Assembly (NCBI RefSeq): GCF_021130785.1 | Contig: NC_060207.1 | Span: 190,734,001 to 190,798,000 of the forward strand | Origin: Homalodisca vitripennis | Lineage: Eukaryota > Arthropoda > Insecta > Hemiptera > Cicadellidae | DNA length: 64,000 nt | Reading direction: 5' to 3' | In this document: positions 1 to 11,203 of the stretch, piece by piece | Position numbering within the stretch: the first letter of the stretch is position 1 | Layout: each line of letters starts with the position of its first letter | Notes under the pieces: generated by a model | Databases searched by the model: none | Seen by the model: the letters and a program-made list of their open reading frames with translations, nothing else | Told to the model about the DNA's origin: nothing | Made by a program: the position numbers and the translations under genes

Positions 1-2370
1 ACTTGTAAGATCTAAACTTTGAAATTTCAAATGGTACACCCAATTGTAGGCGATAGGTACTGACAATTAATAAAAGGAAATAGTATTTCTGTGGATATAC
101 ATATAAATATTGTAGTGCATTCCTTACATTCACCGACAACCTTTCCCCTGCGTCACATCTATAACAAAACCATAGTAGATATGGTTTTTTAAGCAAATCC
201 CATTTTATAAATCAAACCTGTATTTTTTTGGGGAAGTATCTCCTACATTTCAAAAAAACCTTTCCCCTCCATCATATCTATAAAATACAATAGTAGAATT
301 TTCACGTTGATTTCTCTGACAGGCTTATAGAATATCTTCATTTATTTTTCTTTCTGTTGTGAGGAATCCTGCACTTTTTCCCCATTTCATATCCTCACTC
401 AGACACATGTAAAGAGACAAAACTTTATTTATTTCCAAAAAAAGAAATTACAATTCCATACTAGATTAATATATACTATAGTAATTTTAAAGTGTGATTA
501 AAACACAAACATTACTTAATATATAGGAAAAAAGTACCCACATAGGCAAGCCTGTGCGTGGGCACGAGTCGTTGAAAAGATAGGTCGACCCACATTGCTG
601 ATAAGTTTTAATCATATATAACTCAGATATATAGCATACTTAATACACATGTATATACATAAATAGGCTACATAAACCTAGCTCCCAGTACAGTAGAACT
701 GAAAAATGTAAAGTAACGGGCATAGGTTGGTAACAGACAAGGGCTAAAAGGGTAAAAGAAAATTCCTATCTGTAATTGGATGCAATAACGTTCTCCGTTG
801 CCTCCCCTCCCAAATCCGTAAGCCAATTAACCAGTAGCTTCTTAATTATTCCAATTTTTATATTATAAAAATCAGTTAATGGACAAGATTGTGCACTTGC
901 AAGTTTTTTCTTTGGTTGGCTGCAACAACTTTTTTAGCCATGGCATCACGACTCCTAACAACATGACTCCCAACATAACTCCTAAGCACATCACTCCTGG
1001 CCTTAACAGCTTAATACCTCATCCTCTGCTCTTTAGCCACTCCACACTATAGACATGTTTGTAAAATTAAAGAATTTATTTAGATAGCTTACCTTAAATA
1101 ATCCTGAAACGACTTTTTACTTAGAAACTTTAAATTAGAGTAGTATGAATAAACTAAAATTACAAAGTAAACTTTATAAAATAGATGACAACCACAAGTA
1201 ATTGACATTTTGGGTTATAATTCTCGATATACGTCATTTACAAAATTATAAATAGTTTTTATTTTTGTTCATCAGCTGATTCAATAGAAATTTAATGATT
1301 ATCTTATACAGTATTTATTACAAGAGACTATAGGTTTTTCAATGCAACTGCAACAAAAACCAATTATTAGTAGTTAAATTATTATTATTAGTTTGATGCA
1401 TTTTCTAGAGATGTACCAACGTGGTACAACCTCATCCAATTATAATATCTAGCTTAATAAGCACATGTACACGTCAGGTAACAAAAGTAGTAATAATTCA
1501 AATATTGTAAATTCCATAATTGTTTAATTAAAGTTATTTGGAAATTATTAAAATACCAAACCTACAAACGGAATAATATATAGCTACTCTCGTCTTAACA
1601 AGCAATGCGACAATAGTTAAATTGTTGGTATTGGTTAGAGGAAATAAGGGGACATAATATAGCTTTTACCAGTTATTTACTTCTGTGAAGTTTTATGACA
1701 TGATATATCTCTTGAAGAGAACTCATAGTTAAAATGTTCAGTTGCCTTATACTTCTTTATTTTTGGAGAACCCAGAACATTTTTGACAAAGGTAAAATTG
1801 ACTTCTTTTTACGGCCATGCCTAAAGGATATTTTAACACGGTTAAAATACACGATTAATGCACGGTGAGAAGGAAAGACTCCATAATTTATTAACACGCC
1901 GTACTGTAATGTAGGTATGTAAAGGTATATTTTATTTTATAGAATCATATATAGAATAAATAATAACAAAACCTCGAGGCCTGTAATTAGTCATTAGTAA
2001 AATTTCAAAAACGAGTTTGTACATGAAATAATAATTTTATGGGTATTTATTTTAGGTTGGGTTATTGTCATCAGGAATCAATTCTTCATTGGCTTATTTA
2101 CTATTTAATAATGCGTTAAACAGGGGGCAGTGCTCGATACAAGTTCTCAGTTATACAGCTTTTCTCGAAAGATTCACAAGTTTATTTTGGGGGGTGTGAG
2201 AACAAAAGGACACTGTTTCTGTTCCGCCTACAAAAAAGAACAATCAGAGTTTTTTTTTCAATTAACAGGCGTAAGTTTTGTAAACCGATTTTTAAGTCTT
2301 CCAATATTTTTACTTTTATATGTCTTTATATTTACGAACCTTTATCTTTTCTAACTCAATACATTGAACA
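1..2370. other. AT-rich DNA without a recognisable gene
   Basis: This stretch is strongly A+T rich and has no open frame that looks like protein. A 74-codon frame at 2130-2354 has low-complexity hydrophobic composition and no recognisable domain. I see no clear inverted or tandem repeats above background. Short pyrimidine-rich blocks such as the CTTTCCCCT-type runs near 140 and 262 recur but are too short to define a family. It is probably intergenic or intronic. Confidence 0.5.
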
Positions 2371-2389
2371 TTTCAAAATTCCTCGTAAC

Positions 2390-2757
2390 CATCAGTATAA
2401 TTTAAGAATTTCTAACAACCTTCAGGTCCCTGCACATCACACGGCTTTCTTCCACAAAAAGTCTCCGTTACAATGCAATTAATCTGTTTAATAAACTCCC
2501 TATGCACCTCAAAACAGAGTTAAACTATTTAAAATGTAGAAAAAGGTTATTTCTCCTTTATAAATGTTTTTACAGCGTCCGTGAATTCCTAACTAACGGC
2601 TAATTGGACAACCTGGTAGTTTTAAAATATATTAAGAGTTCAGGTCGTTTTAGTTATTTTATTGACGATTGTATTTATTGGAAGAAGTTATAATTACATG
2701 ACCAATGCATGTAATTGTGTTACTTTGGTTGAATAAACGAGTTATTGAGTTATTGAG
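2390..2757 (+). mobile_element. 3' end of a CR1/Jockey-type LINE (RT C-terminus and 3' tail)
   Basis: A reading frame ending at the TAA near 2600 encodes the typical extreme C-terminus of a non-LTR retrotransposon RT protein. It shows a YNAINLFNKLP block followed by a basic stretch and CFYSVREFL, matching the family pattern of LFN-LP and FYSLxEFL. Upstream the frame decays, so only the tail of ORF2 is present. The 3' UTR runs to an AATAAA at about 2732 and then a short tandem tail built on GTTATTGA. Such tails are usual for CR1-like elements, which do not need poly(A). The copy is 5' truncated, as most LINE copies are. Confidence 0.7.
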
Positions 2758-2879
2758 AACTATTGTTCAGAATTCAGCGGTTACTCACTGAATCGAACCA
2801 TAAGATTCTGGAATTTTGATTCACAGATAACCTTTCAAATTAAGGAGAGGTCATAACCATTTTAGCTTTATTCTAATCG

Positions 2880-3050
2880 TCCTCCACGGGCACAGATCTC
2901 ACCTGAGGATGCTATAAAACAAAATAAAGGGAGTGTTGAAGAGTATGTGCAGATAAAAAGTGCAACGGATCACAGACAGGATTTGAAACCTGCGCTAATT
3001 CTAACTCAGATCCGCGAACTGTCACCGTAGACCGTGTGGCCATCGACTCT
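2880..3050 (-). mobile_element. Candidate tRNA-derived SINE head (Pol III A and B boxes)
   Basis: Read on the minus strand, the segment contains an A-box-like TGGCCACACGG (3042-3032) and a B-box-like GGTTTCAAATCC (2990-2979). Their spacing, about 40-50 bases, is expected for a tRNA-type internal Pol III promoter. No full cloverleaf can be drawn, so it is more likely a SINE head than a tRNA gene. The body would extend toward lower coordinates; its end is not resolved. It is locally much more GC-rich than its surroundings. Confidence 0.45.
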
Positions 3051-3260
3051 CCCGCCATATTTTGTGGTGCTGTCATTATGTTCCTTAGACCGTTACCGCG
3101 GCTGGAAGGTTGTCTCGACCGTGCTGGTTGTGCCCAACCTTCAACCTTCAGACCTCAGAACCGACTCCTCTCCACTAGGTCGACATTCGCGCAGGCGCTC
3201 CTGCTCCCTCCTTTCACCTTCCCAAGTGCAGGCGTACGTGACGCAAAACATTTTCTGCTG
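3051..3260. other. GC-rich block of unknown role
   Basis: About 200 bases are conspicuously GC-rich, with several CpG-containing words, inside AT-rich DNA. Two overlapping short frames on the + strand (75 and 80 codons) arise simply from the lack of stop codons in GC-rich sequence, and neither resembles a protein family. It could be a decayed exon, the far part of the neighbouring SINE, or a promoter-like island. Confidence 0.3.
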
Positions 3261-4333
3261 AGTGGGCACTTAAAATGAACGATGATTCCTGACCTTGTCA
3301 TGCTTTCATAACTTTTACTTAGTCAGTGCATCAGCAGTTTTATCTTTAATGGTAAAAAAAGTACTGTAACCCTCAGTTTGTGGGATGACAACAAAATTTT
3401 GGCTATGAGGTATTCTTAAGGTTTTAGTTCTTTGGTGGAGTACAAGCCAAATAGTGGAAATATTAAAAACCAACCCCTCTTTGTAGTCTAGGAGAATTTT
3501 TCAAAGTTTAACACACGCTACACTAGAAATGTGTCAGATATAGTTTGACCGAATAAATATTGGTTGCAGTATTATTTAAATTTATTACACATTTTAAATA
3601 TGAAAAACCATATTACAATAAAATATAGTTTCAATAGTCACGCTCTTTTTTCTTGGAACAATATAGGTTTTTATTTGTTGCTCACATTGAGTTCTTCAAC
3701 CAATTTACAAAAATAATGTAGACATGACTTAAAATTAATGTATGGTGTTAATTTTAGATACCCGAGTATCACCACAGATGAATCAACAAGATTTAGTAAG
3801 AAACGTGCTCTTCAGTTATTAGCTTAGAAGGAAATGTTTCCTTCATTTTCAACATTCTAGTAGTGCATTTGTAAAATTGATTAGCTTATGTAAAATAACC
3901 TTTGATAAAGATGGGGTAATATTAATATCAGTTTTGTTGATTAAAGCCAAGCTACCATTAATGTAACCGACATAGGTTCAGAAGTTCTTTGAATACTTCC
4001 ACAGTAGTCTCCAATTATCCCTTTTCATAGCATGTATCCATTTAGATACACCATCCTGACTGTTTCTAGGATCAAATTGTGTGAAATAATCACTTTGTAC
4101 TCTAATAGAGGGTTAATACCAACCTGCTTACAATAATGGACATGTCACTACTCCACCGACCATGAAGCTTCCTTCTTCATCTTGAAGGAACAACATAATG
4201 ACGATCTAGTGGGAGTGGAAACCACTCAGGATCGCGTGCAAACATTTGAACTCTGTTTCAGTTCCGTCGTTCCCTGAGTTGTGAAGTCTCCTCCACCTCC
4301 TCCTCTGTCGCCTTTCCCTCAACCTACTAGTAC

Positions 4334-5293
4334 TTAGGGTTGTTCCGATACAAGTTAAGTATTGATGCTTTTGTTTTGATACCAAGTACATTTGGTATCG
4401 ATACTCTTGTTTCGATACTTATTTGGTATCGGAAGACAGTAGTTGGTATCGAATCATATGAGTAGTTTTACCTGTTATTTAAAACACTTTCGTATTTGCA
4501 ACTTGGATTCTTTTTATTGTAGATTGCCATATTTGAGTTGTTTGCGAAAAAAATAGTTTAAAGAATGGCACCAAAGAAGCTTTTAATAAGCCCCCTTGTA
4601 CAATGGAAAAATGGTATGTATGAGGTATTTTTCCCCGGGGTTGTACAAGGAACCCAGAAAATGTCTATTGATTACTGCATCCTCTGTGCCTTGTGAAAGG
4701 TTTTCTCCAAAGCTGGTGGTATAGCAACTGAAACAAGGAATAGGCTTTCAAGCAAGTACAAAGATATGTTTTTCTTTCTCAGAGAGTTGCCAGCCGATGA
4801 ATGGTTCAAATAATTTATGTGTCAATTAAACATGTTTAAGTGATTGTAAATATAGTTTACAACTTAAAGGTTAATATTACAAAATAAAATTTGTAACTTA
4901 TAGGTAAATATTACTAAATAAGGCGTTTTAAAGACGTATCTGTTAAATCATTTTTGCCCCTACTACTCCTTTAAAGTTTCACTGATTATTAAGGTGTTTT
5001 CCTCACAAGGTGATTATAACATGCACTACACCAACTGTAAGTTGGATATATTAATGCCTTTAACGTTAAACTAATATTAATGATTCTTTGGGGTTGTTCT
5101 TTAATATAGTGTCTTAAAGCAGTGTGAAGACAACTTCATAGCATGAATGACTACAGACGTGGATTGACTCGTTGTACTAGATACTATCAGGTATCGATAC
5201 TTTTCATCCGATACCTGAATAGTATCGAGTACTTTTTACCGATACCGGTTCGAATACTGGTATCGATACTTTCGTAGTATCGGAACAACCCTA
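4334..5293. mobile_element. hAT-family DNA transposon, non-autonomous, 960 bp
   Basis: Both ends carry an inverted repeat: the left end reads TTAGGGTTGTTCCGATAC and the right end is its complement up to CCCTA. The element is flanked by an exact 8-bp direct repeat ACTAGTAC (4326-4333 and 5294-5301). An 8-bp target duplication and (T/C)AGGG termini are hallmarks of hAT elements. Both subterminal regions are packed with GTATCGATAC-type words in both orientations (4340-4455 and 5185-5283), as expected of hAT transposase-binding sites. A decayed transposase C-terminus lies inside. Boundaries are well supported. Confidence 0.85.
4603..4813 (+). pseudogene. hAT transposase C-terminal (hATC dimerisation) relic
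   Basis: Conceptual translation in shifting frames gives the C-terminal dimerisation region of a hAT transposase: an FPGVVQ-like segment, then CLLITASSVPCER, then FSKAGGIATETRNRLSSK with a DMFFFL segment, ending at TAA 4811-4813. In hAT proteins this is the conserved block around S-x-x-x-E-R-x-F-S and N-R-L. At least two frameshifts are present, one just after CER where a base appears to be missing in the GGTTTTCTCC run near 4700. No N-terminal zinc finger or catalytic DDE region is visible, so it cannot encode a transposase. It sits inside the 960-bp hAT element. Confidence 0.75.
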
Positions 5294-5299
5294 ACTAGT

Positions 5300-5561
5300 A
5301 CACGCGCCACGGACAAGGATAGGATACACAAGCGCGATGCGGGCGCAGTGCAGCGGAGAGGATGCGCCGCCAGGAAGGAAGTGGGTGCGTGAATAATCAA
5401 ACGCCTCACATCACATAACTCATGGTGCGAAGGTTGTCAGCGCGAGCCTCGGGGGATCATTTGGAAACCAGGTGAAGGTCGCACCTTGGCGGCCTCTACA
5501 GGCCTCAGTACGTGTGAGATACGAGCCTGGCCACCACCTCGTCTACATACGTAGTGCACAG
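5300..5561 (+). other. GC/CpG-rich block ending in a splice donor: candidate 5' UTR exon or promoter
   Basis: Directly right of the hAT insertion lies about 260 bases of CpG-rich sequence ending in CACAG followed by GTAAGG at 5562, a near-consensus splice donor. No long frame is present, which suits a 5' untranslated first exon. The next plausible exon on this strand (11204) begins with an ATG and belongs to the PDZ gene. Linking the two is an inference; no TATA box or start-site motif was confirmed. Confidence 0.35.
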
Positions 5562-5854
5562 GTAAGGCCACTTTTAATTCTACTGTATCTTGCTACCTTT
5601 TTTAACTCTAACGACGTTTTTTTACAACGGTAAGAAAGATGGACTTATGAATACGTGAAGTCTCTTACTTAGTTTGGTTCTGTAACAGACATAAAGATCG
5701 TCTGTCGGAAATTTTGGGAAACTAACTGTTCACATTTTAGTTACATAGTTATTCGTATAATTGCTGGGCTGAAACTGATTATGCACTTTAAGATAATCCC
5801 AAAGAACTGCCACTTCTGTCAGTATTCGTGGAAAATGGAATATGTAGAAATTAG

Positions 5855-6255
5855 AATAGAATAAAAACACTTCTTTATTGAGGCGAAATTAGGACCATAC
5901 TTTTCTTACATTTAACCTCTTAAACAAAAAACCATCTTAATAGTACAAAATAAGGCTTATCTAACTAAAACTTAATAACATAATATTCAATTCACTATTC
6001 CATTCACACAGTCACGATCCAAAGAGTAGTCCCTGCCGCCCGCCACGATCATCCGGTCCAGGTATCTTCGTCTCAGCTCCGCCACAAACCGTTCCCGGCT
6101 CTCAATTTGTTTGACAGAATCTGGTAAGGAGTTCCATAATCTACAGGCGGTAACGGTGAAGGATCGGTTATAGGATGTGGTTCTGTGTATTGGAATTCTG
6201 AGATTTAGTGCATCAGGCCGAGTTTTTCTTGCGCCACTCTCTGCCAAAATTTGAA
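5855..6255 (-). mobile_element. LINE 3' end on the minus strand (RT C-terminus)
   Basis: An 86-codon open frame (6247-5987, minus) encodes an RT C-terminal tail typical of CR1/Jockey-type LINEs. It runs from ARKTRPDALNLRIPIHRTT through SFTVTACRLWNSLPDSV to a basic end, matching the family pattern of R-S-F-x-x-x-x-x-LWNSLP. The 3' UTR continues to a polyadenylation signal AATAAA near 5880 and a short ATTCT-type tandem tail near 5855-5866. Everything 5' of the tail is missing, so it is a truncated, non-functional copy. It is a different subfamily from the copy at 2390-2757. Confidence 0.75.
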
Positions 6256-6259
6256 GTAT

Positions 6260-8400
6260 TCTAAGAATATACCTTATTTTTGGTTTTTTTGATGTGTCTC
6301 ACAGAATAAAAACGACATTTGTATTAAATTAAAAGAGATTTTAGTACCATATAATGCCAATTTTCCAACCCACGACTGCACAACGATGATTTAGTATTGT
6401 ACATTATAGAGAGAAAACGCCGCTAACAAAACCTTTAGATAATATTTTTGTTTATGGCATGATTGTTTACTTTCTACATTATACTTGCGTATTGTTATAA
6501 ATTACTTGATACACTGTACTTATAGTTAGTAGCTCGTTTATTTTTTACTAGCGATTAGGGAAAGGGGTAAGGAGAGTTTTTTCTGTTTAGTTTTTTTTTT
6601 TGTAAAACCTTATAAGCAAGCTATTGCTGTTACACTATATAGGAGTATGAGACACGAGGTTATATGCAAACGTTCAGGCTACATGAGTTACTGTGTCATA
6701 TGTTAAAATGGCGTATGTGATTGTAATAATCTTTTTAAAGAAATTTATTATCCTGCGATTTTCTCGTTGCCATCATGGTTACCCCTAAGACCAAAGTAAA
6801 AATGTTCGCCAACGCCCAGTAAACCCCCATGTAGTGCATCGTATTGCTTATATAAAAAATTAAGCTTATATAGGTGAGTTCGTTTCCGAGATATCGTACA
6901 GAAAAATAGACAGAAAGTCAAAAATACAATTTTTTCAGCCCTTTGAGTGTGGCTTCTCTAATGCTCAGCCAATAGTTATAAATAGATTAATACTTCATTA
7001 ATTAAAAGTGTCATGTACTTCATAAATAGTAAGTCAATTCATAAAGACATTTTAATACAATTAACAAGTGGAAATTTCGGGAAAGAGTGAGGGATGAATG
7101 GCGTTGTCTTCTAATTCTCTCCTTCCCTAGCGTATTTTCAATCTGTTGCCTTTTTGCTGGAAAGCTTCTATAGCATCCCTTACGTATCTTGGCTATGTCC
7201 TTATTGTTCTGAATATTCTGTCAGTCACTTGAGCGTTCCTCACATTTTCAGTTTTCAGCTCTTTCCTCGACATTTTAGATTTTACAGTTTGATTGATGAC
7301 CTCTAGCGAACAGTTAAGTTTCTCTGTAAGTTGTTTGGAACTGTTTGGAAAAACTAAAACAAGTTTTTTCACACCTTTTCCTTTAGCGTCTTTATTATCA
7401 GATACTCGTTCTTTGCTCAACTTTTTTATTTGCTCTCGTCGTCTCTATCCTATCGTCACAACATTTTGTTCTCTCTCCATTAGCCATTTTTAAAACCACT
7501 TTCCATTGTCAATTCTATTTTAAGTTCTCAAGCGAATTTCATTCTTGACGTACCGACGTACTTGCAAATATTTGGATTAATATAAATTAGCAATTTCAGA
7601 ACAAATACACTAATAAACCAAGAAAATATAGCAATACGAGAGAAAACACATTTATTTACGCTTGACATGTGAAATCATGCGCAATTCTAAACTGAAACTC
7701 ATATTTCACCTGAAATTTGTGTAGGCTATCACCTGGAAGGCGACACACCTAACAATAAAAATAAAACACTATCAAACAATGTTTCTGAAGTCTTTGATAC
7801 GAATTTGGAATGAGTCATGTATAATTTTCATTCAAGGATATTACATGGATTTAATTGACTAATATACGCTACATGAATTGAACTTGAGCCATTGTTTCTT
7901 TCTTGACAACGCCTAATAAAGAACACAAGATTTACATTCACCATAACTTATGAGAACTACGAGCTTGCCTCCGTATAAGGATACCACCTTACATCATATA
8001 TGTGCCTGATTGGGGCGAAAATATCTGTTTTACATCAGCTTCCCTATATGTGGGACTTGTCAAGGAGACTGATGTCGACAGATATCTTAGAGTACTGCAC
8101 ACGAATGCATATGATTACACTACCTCAATGTGTAGTGTATCAGACAGTAACACCGTAGTGCACTCAATTGTGCACCTGACGAGAAAATAAGAATGCCAAG
8201 TCACCTGTATTATACTATATTTTATATTTTGTAACCTAGGAGTCTCTGATGTTGAAACGATATACATTTTTCGTTCGCTTCTTCGTCGTCGACTTTTATA
8301 CGAGTTTTTCAGACGAACATGGTTCCAGATTCCAGGAGTCAAATATGTAACAGCATCAGATTCCAGACGCTGCATTAAAAGGAAAGTGAGCTGGAGCTAA
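6260..8400. other. AT-rich DNA, no supported gene
   Basis: Several short frames occur (75 codons on - at 7193-7420, 66 on + at 7293, 62 on + at 8002, 86 on - at 8115). They overlap on opposite strands and show no family resemblance. A few words such as GAGATATCGTACAGA near 6890 look like the dispersed repeats seen at 9.9 and 11.5 kb. A single diverged unit of the downstream minisatellite seems to lie around 8100-8160. Confidence 0.4.
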
Positions 8401-8414
8401 ACTCAACATTCATA

Positions 8415-9147
8415 TCAATGTTTAATGTACCACTGTACCCGATTGTATACAATAATTTATTTTAATGTTGCGTGTATTACTGCATCAATTATATACGATT
8501 GTACTCTCTCAATGTTGTGAATATCACCCCACACGATTGTATATTATTATACTATCTTAATGTAAAGTGTATCACCGCACCCGATTACGTACAATTATTT
8601 ATCTCAATTTGTGGTGGATCACCACACCATATTATATACGATTGTACCATCTCAATGTTGTAAATATCACCCCACACGATTGTATATTGTTATACTATCT
8701 CAATGTAAAGTGTATCACAGCACTCGATTACATACAATTATTTATCTCAATTTGTGATGAATCACCACACCATATTATACACGATTGTACCATCTCAATT
8801 ATTTTACGTGTATCACCACACCTGATTGTATACGATTGTACTATCTCAATTTATAATGTATCATCGCACACAATTGTAGACAGTTATATATTTCAATTAT
8901 GTGTGTATCACCACACTCGATTTTATACGATTGTACTATCTCAAATGAATAGTGTATCACCGCACCTGATTCTATACGATTGTACTATCTCAATGTATAG
9001 TGTATCACCGCAATCGATTATATACAGTTATATACTTCAATGTTACATGTATCAACACACTCGATTATTGTATACAATGACCTATCTCAATGTACGGTAT
9101 ATCACCCCCCCCCCCCCGACCGATTGCATACAATCATACGACCTCAA
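8415..9147. repeat. Diverged ~48-bp minisatellite with 144-bp higher-order period
   Basis: About fifteen diverged units share the pattern TATCACCRCAC-CGATT-TATACGATTGTA-CTATCTCAAT. The basic period is about 48 bases. Around 8519-8800 a higher-order period near 144 bases (three units) is better conserved, suggesting later amplification of a trimer. The array ends in a run of 13 C (9105-9117). Because 48 is a multiple of three, a 228-codon frame stays open through it (8567-9253) with a 16-residue repeat, but there is no other sign that it is coding. Confidence 0.85.
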
Positions 9148-9914
9148 CAGGTTCTTTGCTTACTATCAACACTTGTTTGCTTGGCAAAAGCAAACGAAGG
9201 CCAGCACCGCGCAGTTAAACAATAAGCAACCTTCAGTTGGCTTGCATGAATAGAACTATATGAATGCTATCTCGAGCCAGGATTAATTACTAGAACACCA
9301 GGTTATCGATGTAAGGTCTCCGAGGTTAATTACTATAGGCTAACCGAGATAGTAAAAGCATTTAGTAATTTCTCTTCCTTTCATGAAGTATCGGGTATTG
9401 ACATTGCTCTGTAAATTGGTATTCTTAGCCTATTTCAGTTTCTTTGTGTACGTTTTAAGCGGATCAATTATTGGCAATAAGGATATCACATTGTCCTGCA
9501 CACGGAGGATAAGGTAGAACTGATGAAGGATTCATAGTAGTTAACAGGTCGATGGATGAAGTATATTGATTTTGCTAAAGCTTTTGCTTGCCGAAGGCTT
9601 TAGGGTTTACGATGTTTGGATATTCCAGCAAAAGTCGTATACACCCTTCCCTCTCCCTTTAAATTAATTATTTGTGGGTTTAGAATTTGTTTAGGAAGAT
9701 CAGGGAACTTAATAAAACTGTATTGAATAATTTATAGTTAAAGAAATATAATAGCATTGAACTATTATTTATGATTTTTTTGGAGAATGAGGAACAAGCA
9801 TTCCAGCCTTATTCCATAATTTGCCACTAAAAGTTGATAAGAACTGGATATGAGGATCTTATCATTGGTTCGAATCATCTCCAGGTGACTACTAGAGTTC
9901 TCATTAGTTTATTC

Positions 9915-10080
9915 TAGTCCTGAAAGGTCCTTACAATCATGTCTGTATAACGGGCTATGCGGCAACTCTCGACAGAAAGATTATTATTGACAAGAGATTT
10001 TAAACTTAGTATATAGGTTTTTTCTTGGTCTAAAGGAAGAACGGTATTGAATCTGGGTAATTCCGGTCAAAAAGCCAAAG
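9915..10080. repeat. Dispersed repeat, family D copy 1
   Basis: The segment beginning GTCCTGAAAGGTCCTTACAA and continuing through a TTGGTCTAAAGGAAGAA word is also found, diverged, at 11440-11760. In that copy the order CTGAAAGGGCC, AATCATGT, TAGGTTC and CCAAGGAAGAA is the same. No coding content or terminal structure is visible, so the class is unknown. Confidence 0.5.
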
Positions 10081-10282
10081 TGCTGTAAAGTAATATGAGA
10101 ACAGTTTTTTACATTTCTCGGGTAACCATGATCGCAACGAGCTACGTAGAATAAACAATTATAAGTAAACAGAATAGACTGTATATTACACCATATGACA
10201 TTTTCAGTAAGTTATCAGAATGATATTAATTTGCTTTGTTGGGTTGGTTGGTTTCATTTGAAACATTTTATCTTTGATTACA

Positions 10283-10985
10283 CAGACTGCTCAGTAAAAG
10301 TGTTCCAATACTTAGGGATTTTGTTCTACACATTAAAATGAGCAAAGAGTTGTCCCTGTTGAGAGATATCAGTTGTTTGTTGTTCTTGGCTTTGTGCAAG
10401 TATATGTTTAAAATGGCCGTGCTCGGTTATGCGTTGACGGATTTCGTTGAAAAAAGTACCATTGAAATTGTCATAAAAATTTCAAAATAGTTTGTATCTT
10501 GTAAAATTTGTATAACCTATTTACAACAGCTGATGCCTATCAAAAGACAAAATCTTAGTTGCTCCCGGCTTGTTCAAGCATACCCATAAAGTGATCGTGC
10601 TCGCTTATTGCTATGAAAAAGGTACCGTTGGAATTGTATAAAAATGAATAAATAGTTGGCATATTATTCATATTTTATAACTATACCGGTTTTTTTGTTA
10701 TTTGAATTTAAAAATTTTAAACAGACGCCATTTTGAAACGGGTAAAAAGATTTTGTTAATATTTTATTTTCAAAAAGGTCTTTTTTCAAAGGTTTATACA
10801 ATTCTCAAGTTTCAGAACTTTATCTTTACTGGTTCAAACGATATAATTCTTTTTCTAAAAAACTCATACAGACAGATAGACAGAAACTAAAGGTTCTAGG
10901 AAATACCTTCACATCAACATTTTTGCTCATTATTATGTGTAGAATAAAATCCTAAAGTATTGGAATTCTTTTACTGAACGCCCTG
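10283..10985. mobile_element. Mariner-like MITE, ~703 bp, with ~60-bp terminal inverted repeats
   Basis: The left end (10283-10345) contains CTCAGTAAAAG, TTCCAATACTT, AGGATTTTG and CTACACAT. The complement of the right end (10923-10985) contains the same words in the same order with about 85% identity. Ends of the form CAG(G/A)...CTG next to TA agree with Tc1/mariner-type insertion, although the left side has two extra bases (CA). Inside lie two diverged copies of a segment around CGTGCTCG...ATTGAAATTGTCATAAA-like sequence near 10420-10500 and 10595-10650. No transposase is present. Confidence 0.7.
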
Positions 10986-11203
10986 TATTAGTTGTGTAAC
11001 AAGTGTAATTAAACGTTTTATCGCGTCCTTCGATACTTACTCCATTAGGCCTATAACTATTTGTTTTCCTCAATTTTCCTAATGCGTAAGTTAAATGGTA
11101 ACGAAGGATGTTTGTAATAATTATTTATAACCACAACATTGTTTTTATAACCAATAATAGTATCCAATGCCATCCATGCTTTATATCCTATAGCCAGTTC
11201 CAG

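Noticed and set aside
7193..7493. Opposite-strand frames of 75 and 66 codons
   Set aside because: They overlap each other, have no recognised motif, and lie in AT-rich DNA without splice signals.
8567..9253. 228-codon + frame as a protein-coding gene
   Set aside because: It lies wholly in the 48-bp minisatellite. The open frame follows from the unit length being a multiple of three; there is no domain, splice site or start context.
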